This document shows, one piece after another, positions 57,380 through 64,000 of a DNA stretch of 64,000 nucleotides (its first letter is position 1; each line of letters begins with the position of its first letter). This DNA comes from Marinomonas flavescens (lineage in GTDB: Bacteria; Pseudomonadota; Gammaproteobacteria; Pseudomonadales; Marinomonadaceae). Location: positions 248,001-312,000 of the forward strand of contig NZ_SJSB01000003.1 of assembly GCF_004352835.1 (NCBI RefSeq), read 5' to 3'. The notes under the pieces are model-generated. The model saw only the letters and a program-made list of their open reading frames with translations, was not told where the DNA came from and made no database searches. The position numbers and the translations under genes were made by a program.

Positions 57380-59311
57380 ATGCCTGTAATTACTTTGCCT
57401 GATGGCAGCCAACGTACTTTTTCTAACCCAGTTACTGTTATGCAAGTGGCTGAAGATATCGGGCCGGGTCTTGCGAAAGCAACGATTGCTGGTCGAATTA
57501 ACGGTACTTTAGTCGATGCCTGCGAACTTATTTCTGAAGACTCAGATGTCAGTGTCGTAACGGGAAAAGACCCTGAAGGGGTTGAAATCATTCGTCACTC
57601 ATTCGCGCACTTGGTTGGACACGCTGTAAAGCAATTGTTCCCAACGGCAAAAATGGCGATTGGTCCGGTTATTGATGATGGGTTTTATTACGATATTGCG
57701 TATGAACGTTCTTTTACCCCTGAAGACATGGCAGCGATTGAAAAACGCATGGCTGAGTTGGTAAAAACGGACTACGACGTTGTTAAGAAAATGACGCCAG
57801 TTGCAGAAGCTCGGGCTGAATTTGAAGCGCGCGGTGAGTCTTACAAGATCTCTTTGATAGATGGTTTGGATGACTCGGTAGAAAATGTTGGCTTGTATTA
57901 CCATGAAGAATACGTCGACATGTGTCGTGGGCCTCACGTCCCGAACACTCGCGTATTACGCCACTTTAAACTGATGAAGTTGGCAGGCGCCTATTGGCGT
58001 GGTGATTCCAATAATGAAATGCTGCAGCGTATTTATGGCACAGCATGGAATGACAAAAAAGAATTAAAGGCGTACTTGACGCGCATTGAAGAAGCAGAAA
58101 AGCGTGATCATCGTAAGTTGGGCAAAAAACTGGATCTGTTTCATGTGCAAGAAGAGGCGCCAGGTATGGTGTTCTGGCATCCTAAAGGCTGGAGCTTGTA
58201 CCAAACAATTGAGCAGTACATGCGTAACAAACAGCGTGAGAACAATTATCAAGAGGTGAAAACCCCTCAGATTGTTGACCGCGTGTTATGGGAGAAGTCT
58301 GGGCACTGGGGTAAGTATCATGAAAACATGTTTACGACTCACTCAGAGAACCGTGATTACGCGGTGAAGCCAATGAACTGCCCATGTCATATTCAAGTGT
58401 ATAATCAAGGCTTGAAAAGTTACCGTGACTTGCCGTTTCGTATGGCTGAGTTTGGCTCTTGTCACCGTAATGAGCCTTCTGGTGCGTTACACGGTATTAT
58501 GCGAGTGCGAAACTTTGTGCAAGATGATGGTCATATCTTTGTTACAGAAGGTCAGATTCAGCAAGAAGTGTCAGAATTTATCGATCTGTTACACGAAGTG
58601 TATGCAGACTTTGGTTTTGATCAAATTATTTATCGTTTATCAACTCGTCCGGAGCAGCGTGTTGGCTCTGATGAAGTGTGGGATAAAGCGGAGAAAGCCT
58701 TATCAGATGCATTAAATGTCGCTGAATTGGATTGGGAAGAGTTACCTGGTGAAGGGGCTTTTTACGGACCTAAGATCGAATTTTCTCTGAAAGACGCGAT
58801 TGGTCGTGTTTGGCAGTGTGGTACGATCCAGGTTGATTTCTCAATGCCGACTCGTCTGAATGCGCAATATGTGTCTGAAGATGGCTCTCGCCAAACACCG
58901 GTTATGTTGCACCGTGCCATTGTTGGTTCGTTGGAACGATTTATCGGTATTTTGATCGAAGACACAGAAGGTGCCTTTCCGGTCTGGCTAGCGCCTGAAC
59001 AAGTTGTTATCATGAATATTACAGATCGTCAGGCAGATTATTGTTCTGATTTGGAAAAAAGATTAAATTCAAACGGCTTTAGAGCGAAACTTGACTTGAG
59101 AAACGAGAAGATCGGGTTTAAAATTCGCGAGCATACTCTTCAACGCGTACCTTATATGATCGTAGTTGGGGATAAAGAAGTGGAGCAGCAACAAGTTGCT
59201 GTCCGAACTCGTTCCGGCGAAGATCTTGGAGTGATGAGTATTTCTGATTTTGAAGATTTGCTTAATAAAGAAGTAGCTCGCCGTAGTCGTAAACAAGAAA
59301 TGGAGAAATAG
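57380..59311 (+). CDS. thrS: Threonine-tRNA ligase
   Basis: The 643-residue class II synthetase has an N-terminal TGS domain (1-62, [20 protein letters not shown]), the editing domain with [14 protein letters not shown] and the later HxxxC-type MCRGPH motif, and the catalytic core with [30 protein letters not shown] and [19 protein letters not shown]-terminal anticodon-binding domain ends the protein. AGGAG lies 6 nt before the ATG. It heads the conserved thrS-infC-rpmI-rplT cluster. Confidence 0.98.
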   Translation: MPVITLPDGSQRTFSNPVTVMQVAEDIGPGLAKATIAGRINGTLVDACELISEDSDVSVVTGKDPEGVEIIRHSFAHLVGHAVKQLFPTAKMAIGPVIDDGFYYDIAYERSFTPEDMAAIEKRMAELVKTDYDVVKKMTPVAEARAEFEARGESYKISLIDGLDDSVENVGLYYHEEYVDMCRGPHVPNTRVLRHFKLMKLAGAYWRGDSNNEMLQRIYGTAWNDKKELKAYLTRIEEAEKRDHRKLGKKLDLFHVQEEAPGMVFWHPKGWSLYQTIEQYMRNKQRENNYQEVKTPQIVDRVLWEKSGHWGKYHENMFTTHSENRDYAVKPMNCPCHIQVYNQGLKSYRDLPFRMAEFGSCHRNEPSGALHGIMRVRNFVQDDGHIFVTEGQIQQEVSEFIDLLHEVYADFGFDQIIYRLSTRPEQRVGSDEVWDKAEKALSDALNVAELDWEELPGEGAFYGPKIEFSLKDAIGRVWQCGTIQVDFSMPTRLNAQYVSEDGSRQTPVMLHRAIVGSLERFIGILIEDTEGAFPVWLAPEQVVIMNITDRQADYCSDLEKRLNSNGFRAKLDLRNEKIGFKIREHTLQRVPYMIVVGDKEVEQQQVAVRTRSGEDLGVMSISDFEDLLNKEVARRSRKQEMEK

Positions 59312-59325
59312 CTATAAAAGGTAAT

Positions 59326-59859
59326 ATGAATCGTGGACGTAATGCAAGCAAGCAGCGTCCTCTAATCAACGAAAACATTCGAGCCACCGAAGTGCGTTTA
59401 ATTGCAGCTGATGGTGAACAAGTTGGCGTTGTCTCGCTTGAAGAGGCACTGAAAGCGGCTCAAGAAGTAACCCTTGACCTAGTGCAAATTGCCGATTCAG
59501 ACCCCATTGTTTGTAAAATCATGGACTACGGCAAGCATATTTTTGAGGCGAAGAAAGCGAAAGCGGCTCAAAAGAAAAATGCTAAGCAGATTCAAGTTAA
59601 AGAAATGAAATTCCGTCCAGGGACGGAGGAAGGGGATTATCAGGTAAAACTCCGCAACCTGATACGTTTCCTTGAAGGCGGGGATAAGGCCAAAGTATCA
59701 CTACGATACCGCGGTCGTGAAATGGCCCATCAGGAGCTTGGCATGCAGCTTATGAATCGAGTCGCTTTAGACTTAGAGGATTATGGTGTAGTGGAGCAAG
59801 CTGCGAAAATGGAAGGTCGCCAATTGACTATGGTGCTAGGCCCCAAAAAGAAGAAGTAG
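59326..59859 (+). CDS. infC: Translation initiation factor IF-3
   Basis: IF-3 binds the 30S subunit and checks start codon and initiator tRNA. The 177-residue protein has the N-domain ([33 protein letters not shown]), a lysine-rich linker, and the C-domain ([15 protein letters not shown]-type, [29 protein letters not shown]). The start is ATG with AAGG 5 nt upstream, not the ATT/AUU codon used for autoregulation in many gammaproteobacteria. It begins 14 nt after thrS. Confidence 0.98.
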   Translation: MNRGRNASKQRPLINENIRATEVRLIAADGEQVGVVSLEEALKAAQEVTLDLVQIADSDPIVCKIMDYGKHIFEAKKAKAAQKKNAKQIQVKEMKFRPGTEEGDYQVKLRNLIRFLEGGDKAKVSLRYRGREMAHQELGMQLMNRVALDLEDYGVVEQAAKMEGRQLTMVLGPKKKK

Positions 59860-59921
59860 TTTAAATAACATCTGTTATTGAAAATTACACTAACATTAAC
59901 GAATGCGAGAGTGGTTTTATC

Positions 59922-60116
59922 ATGTCCAAAATTAAGTCACACAGTGGCGCAGCTAAGCGCTTTAAACGTACCGCGAATGGTTTTAAGCATAAGCAGTCTC
60001 ATACTAGTCATATTTTGACTAAAAAATCGACTAAGCGTAAGCGTCATCTTCGTGCAATGAAGAGTATCGCTCAAAGCGATAAAGCTTTGATTGTACGTAT
60101 GTTGCCATACATCTAG
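59922..60116 (+). CDS. rpmI: 50S ribosomal protein L35
   Basis: The 64-residue, strongly basic protein shows [20 protein letters not shown] and [14 protein letters not shown], the standard L35 sequence. It is in the usual place between infC and rplT. Confidence 0.98.
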   Translation: MSKIKSHSGAAKRFKRTANGFKHKQSHTSHILTKKSTKRKRHLRAMKSIAQSDKALIVRMLPYI

Positions 60117-60162
60117 GTCGATATTTTTTAGTTCATTAATTCATTAGTATAAGGTTTATATT

Positions 60163-60519
60163 ATGCCTCGCGTAAAACGTGGTGTTCAGGCTCGTCGCCG
60201 TCACAAAAAGATTTTAAAGCAAGCTAAAGGTTACTACGGTGCACGTAGCCGTGTATTTCGTGTAGCTAAACAAGCAGTTATCAAAGCTGGTCAATATGCA
60301 TACCGTGACCGTCGTCAACGGAAGCGTCAATTCCGCGCATTGTGGATTGCTCGTATTAACGCCGCTGCACGTATCAATGGTTTGTCTTACAGCCGTTTCA
60401 TTGCTGGCTTGAAAAAAGCAGCAATCGAAATCGACCGTAAAGTATTGGCTGATCTAGCTGTGTACGAGAAAGAAGTTTTTGCTGCAATCGTTGAAAAAGC
60501 GAAAGCTAGCTTGGCTTAA
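60163..60519 (+). CDS. rplT: 50S ribosomal protein L20
   Basis: The 118-residue basic protein has the L20 pattern ([52 protein letters not shown]). L20 organises early 23S rRNA folding and, in E. coli, represses the rpmI-rplT mRNA. It ends the ribosomal part of the operon; a strong hairpin lies 77 nt downstream. Confidence 0.98.
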   Translation: MPRVKRGVQARRRHKKILKQAKGYYGARSRVFRVAKQAVIKAGQYAYRDRRQRKRQFRALWIARINAAARINGLSYSRFIAGLKKAAIEIDRKVLADLAVYEKEVFAAIVEKAKASLA

Positions 60520-60584
60520 TTTCTGACGTAGCCTTAGGGTGATTTGATCTTGCAAGATCCTGTCTTAATAGAAAGAATGACCCA

Positions 60585-60647
60585 ATGCAGTCTTTAATAG
60601 GGGAAGAGCTAACGCTCTTCCCCTATTTTATTTTTTGGAGTATGTAA
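60585..60647 (+). other. Possible 20-codon leader ORF ending at the pheS start
   Basis: An ATG at 60585 opens a 20-codon frame that runs through the hairpin and ends with TAA immediately before the pheS ATG. Its second half includes three Phe codons near Tyr and Trp (LFPYFIFW). The Phe codons partly arise from the T tract, and no convincing ribosome-binding site is seen, so this may be chance. Confidence 0.25.
60596..60636 (+). terminator. Terminator/attenuator hairpin between rplT and pheS
   Basis: A perfect 14-bp stem (60596-60609 with 60614-60627) closes a TAAC loop and is followed by a T-rich tract to 60636. pheS starts only 12 nt later, so expression of pheST requires readthrough, antitermination or a promoter at the hairpin. 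This is the place where E. coli has its Phe attenuator. Confidence 0.88.
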
Positions 60648-61643
<996 letters not shown>

Positions 61644-61665
61644 CCAATCGACCTAGGATGTTTTT

Positions 61666-64000
61666 ATGAAAATTAGTGAGAATTGGCTAAGAGAATGGGT
61701 CAATCCAAGCATCAATAGTGATGATTTGGTTACTCAGATTACTTTAGCTGGCCTTGAAGTGGATGAGGTTTTACCTGTAGCGGCTGAATTTTCAGGCGTT
61801 GTTGTTGGTGAGATCATCAGTGCTGAGCCGCATCCCAATGCAGACAAGCTGCAAGTGTGTCAGGTGTCTGATGGCGCTGAGCAGTTCCAAGTTGTGTGTG
61901 GTGCGCCAAATGCGCGTGCTGGCATCAAGATTCCGTTTGCCAAAATTGGCGCTGTGTTGGGTGCGGATTTTAAGATCAAAAAAGCCAAACTACGTCAAGT
62001 TGAGTCTTTTGGTATGTTGTGTTCTGCCTCAGAGTTGGGTGTGAGCGATGACAATGATGGCATTATGGAATTGCCGTCTGAAGCTCAAGCGGGTGACGAT
62101 TTTCGTGCTTTCTTGGGGTTAGATGATCAAATTATTGATGTGGATCTAACGCCAAATCGTAGTGATTGCTTGAGTTTAGCGGGCTTGGCTCGTGAAGTGG
62201 GCGTATTGAACAAAGTTGATGTCACACCTGTTTCTGTTGTGGCGGCAGATGTGACGATTGATGATGTTTTCTCTGTTCGAGTTGACGCATCAGAGGCGTG
62301 CCCTCGCTATTTAGGTCGTGTTATTCGTGGTGTAAATGTTACCGCGAAGACGCCGTTATGGATGAGTGAGAAGTTGCGTCGTAGCGGTATTCGCTCAATC
62401 GATCCTATTGTCGACATTACTAACTATGTGATGCTTGAGTTAGGTCAGCCGATGCACGCATTCGACTTGGCGCATTTGTCCCAGTCTGTTGTTGTACGCA
62501 TGGCGAAAGAGAATGAAAAAATTGTCTTGCTTGACGGTCAGGAAATCTCGTTGCGCGAAGACACTTTAGTAATCGCGGATGAAAAAGCGCCATTGGCCAT
62601 TGCTGGTGTAATGGGAGGCGAAGGGTCAGGTGTTAATGCGGCTACGCAAGATATTTTACTTGAAAGTGCTTTCTTTACGCCGCTTGCATTAGCAGGTAAA
62701 GCGCGCTCCTACGGTTTGCATACAGATTCTTCCCATCGCTTTGAGCGTGGTGTTGATGCAACCTTGCAGGAAAAAGCCATTGAGCGAGCAACGGCCTTGG
62801 TGCTTGAGATCGCTGGGGGACAAGTAGGTCCTATCGTTCGTGAGGAGGCGCCTGCTTCTTTACCTGAAGCGGCTGTGGTGACATTGCGTCGTAAGAAGCT
62901 AGATCAATACTTAGCAATTTCAATCGACAAAGACCTAGTGACGGATATCTTAACGCGCCTTGGTCTCGAAATGATTGAAGTGACGGATGAGGCTTGGGTG
63001 ACGAAGGCGCCATCTCATCGTTTTGATATCGCGATTGAAGCGGATTTGATCGAAGAAGTGGCGCGTATTTACGGCTACGATAATCTGCCTTCTTCTATGC
63101 CTCAAGCGGCGGTGAACTTTACACCTCAATCAGAAAGCAAAACACCGATTCAGGCTTTGCGTTCAGTGTTGGTTGCGCAAGGCTATCAAGAAGCTATTAC
63201 GTACAGTTTTATTGATCCTGTGCTTAGTAAGCAATTTTTACCAGACATCGAGCCAGTGCCACTAGCGAACCCAATTTCTGCCGATATGGGTGTGATGCGT
63301 CCGAGTTTGATTCCAGGCTTGGTGAAAGCGTACTTGCATAACCAGAATCGCCAACAGTCTCGAGTGCGTTTATTTGAAACGGGTCGTCGTTTTGTTGGCA
63401 CGGTTGATGCGCTGGATGAATTGGATCAACAGCAACAGATTTCAGGTTTAATTGCGGGCAGTCGTGATTCTGAGGCTTGGTATCACAATAGTGATAAGGT
63501 CGATTTTTATGACCTTAAAGCCCATGTAGATGCTTTGTTTGACTTGAATGATGGTCGTCAGCCTACGTATGAGCGTTCTCAGTGTGAGTTCTTACATCCT
63601 GGTCGTTCTGCTGATGTGTTCGTTGATGGTGAGTTTGTTGGTATCTTGGGTGAGTTACACCCGCAACTATCAAAAACATTAGGGGCGAATCAGCCTTTGT
63701 ATGTATTTGATATAGCGTTGGCGGCTGTGCTTGATGCGAAATTGCCAGAATATAAGGCGATCTCAAAGTTCCCTGAAGTGCGTCGTGATTTGGCTTTATT
63801 GGTCGATCGTTCTGTGCCGGTTGCTGATCTTGAAAAAGTTATTTCTGAAACCGCAGGGGAAGCTTTCAAAGGGGTGCTTGTATTCGACATCTATCAAGGC
63901 CAAGGCATTGATGAGACGAAAAAAAGTGTCGCTTTGGGCTTGACGTGGCAGCATCCTTCCCACACTCTTAGTGATGAAGAAGTAAACAATTCTGTGGAAA
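61666..64000 (+). CDS. pheT: Phenylalanine-tRNA ligase beta subunit (partial, 3' end outside window)
   Basis: The frame is open from the ATG at 61666 to the window end, about 778 codons of a protein near 795 residues, so only the last few residues are missing. MKISENWLREWVNPSI, the tRNA-binding EMAP-like domain (GEIISAEPHPNADKLQVCQV), VDLTPNRSDCLSLAGLAREV, DITNYVMLELGQPMHAFD and GVMGGEGSGV identify PheT. It supplies editing of mischarged Tyr-tRNA and tRNA binding. AGGATG lies upstream of the start. Confidence 0.97.
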   Translation, partial: MKISENWLREWVNPSINSDDLVTQITLAGLEVDEVLPVAAEFSGVVVGEIISAEPHPNADKLQVCQVSDGAEQFQVVCGAPNARAGIKIPFAKIGAVLGADFKIKKAKLRQVESFGMLCSASELGVSDDNDGIMELPSEAQAGDDFRAFLGLDDQIIDVDLTPNRSDCLSLAGLAREVGVLNKVDVTPVSVVAADVTIDDVFSVRVDASEACPRYLGRVIRGVNVTAKTPLWMSEKLRRSGIRSIDPIVDITNYVMLELGQPMHAFDLAHLSQSVVVRMAKENEKIVLLDGQEISLREDTLVIADEKAPLAIAGVMGGEGSGVNAATQDILLESAFFTPLALAGKARSYGLHTDSSHRFERGVDATLQEKAIERATALVLEIAGGQVGPIVREEAPASLPEAAVVTLRRKKLDQYLAISIDKDLVTDILTRLGLEMIEVTDEAWVTKAPSHRFDIAIEADLIEEVARIYGYDNLPSSMPQAAVNFTPQSESKTPIQALRSVLVAQGYQEAITYSFIDPVLSKQFLPDIEPVPLANPISADMGVMRPSLIPGLVKAYLHNQNRQQSRVRLFETGRRFVGTVDALDELDQQQQISGLIAGSRDSEAWYHNSDKVDFYDLKAHVDALFDLNDGRQPTYERSQCEFLHPGRSADVFVDGEFVGILGELHPQLSKTLGANQPLYVFDIALAAVLDAKLPEYKAISKFPEVRRDLALLVDRSVPVADLEKVISETAGEAFKGVLVFDIYQGQGIDETKKSVALGLTWQHPSHTLSDEEVNNSVE

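Overview
The window looks like a chromosome segment of a marine gammaproteobacterium, most plausibly a Marinomonas-like member of the Oceanospirillales. This placement is an inference from gene order (rsmI/lpoA divergent, thrS-infC-rpmI-rplT-pheS-pheT), moderate GC content, gammaproteobacterial family types (LpoA, ThiH, CbpA/CbpM, SbcB) and catabolic genes typical of copiotrophs living on algae or plants. No rRNA, tRNA, insertion sequence, prophage or CRISPR array was seen. The window starts inside lpoA and ends inside pheT.

Layout. 1-3.6 kb: lpoA (partial) divergent from rsmI, then a PheC-like periplasmic protein. 3.6-10.3 kb: a TPP riboswitch followed by thiC, a thiE with a degenerate ThiD-like N-terminal domain, thiS, thiG and thiH; after a strong terminator come yjbQ and a DUF2164 gene. 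10.3-10.85 kb: a gene-free stretch with a candidate structured small RNA and a pair of identical palindromes. 10.85-17.5 kb: an AraC regulator divergent from an amine or amino-acid oxidation cassette (ornithine-cyclodeaminase-like protein, RidA, FAD oxidase, APC permease), then a soluble chemoreceptor with a degenerate zinc-binding domain. 17.7-22.3 kb: a Spy-like protein, cbpA-cbpM, aroA and an RpiR regulator. 22.5-25 kb: allantoicase, ureidoglycolate lyase and an aldo/keto reductase. 25.3-31.7 kb: a DUF4856 (imelysin-like) protein behind Fur-box-like dyads, a membrane fatty-acid-hydroxylase-type enzyme, and an FbpABC ferric-iron importer. 31.8-35.9 kb: YchJ-like, sbcB, a PerM/AI-2E transporter and a dienelactone hydrolase.

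36-47.3 kb is a galactoside utilisation locus: ABC ATPase and IclR regulator on the minus strand, then two permeases, a GH36 alpha-galactosidase, a KDPGal aldolase, a GH42 beta-galactosidase and a sugar-binding protein on the plus strand, with an OmpK/Tsx-type outer-membrane channel convergent at the end. Having both alpha- and beta-galactosidase next to a De Ley-Doudoroff aldolase suggests a mixed-linkage galactoside; digalactosylglycerol from thylakoid lipid is one attractive candidate. 47.7-53.4 kb: a small secreted protein, a 1475-residue PAS/GAF hybrid kinase and a REC-GGDEF diguanylate cyclase. 53.5-57.2 kb: an XRE-cupin regulator, class II DAHP synthase, a variant GIY-YIG protein and an O-methyltransferase. 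57.2-64 kb: the translation operon thrS-infC-rpmI-rplT-pheS-pheT.

The RNA control elements are the most rewarding part of the housekeeping regions. The thrS leader has a hairpin whose seven-base loop reads like a tRNA-Thr(GGU) anticodon loop, pheS sits just behind a perfect 14-bp terminator hairpin, and infC starts with ATG rather than the usual rare codon. Several intergenic dyads may be operators for the neighbouring AraC, RpiR and IclR regulators.
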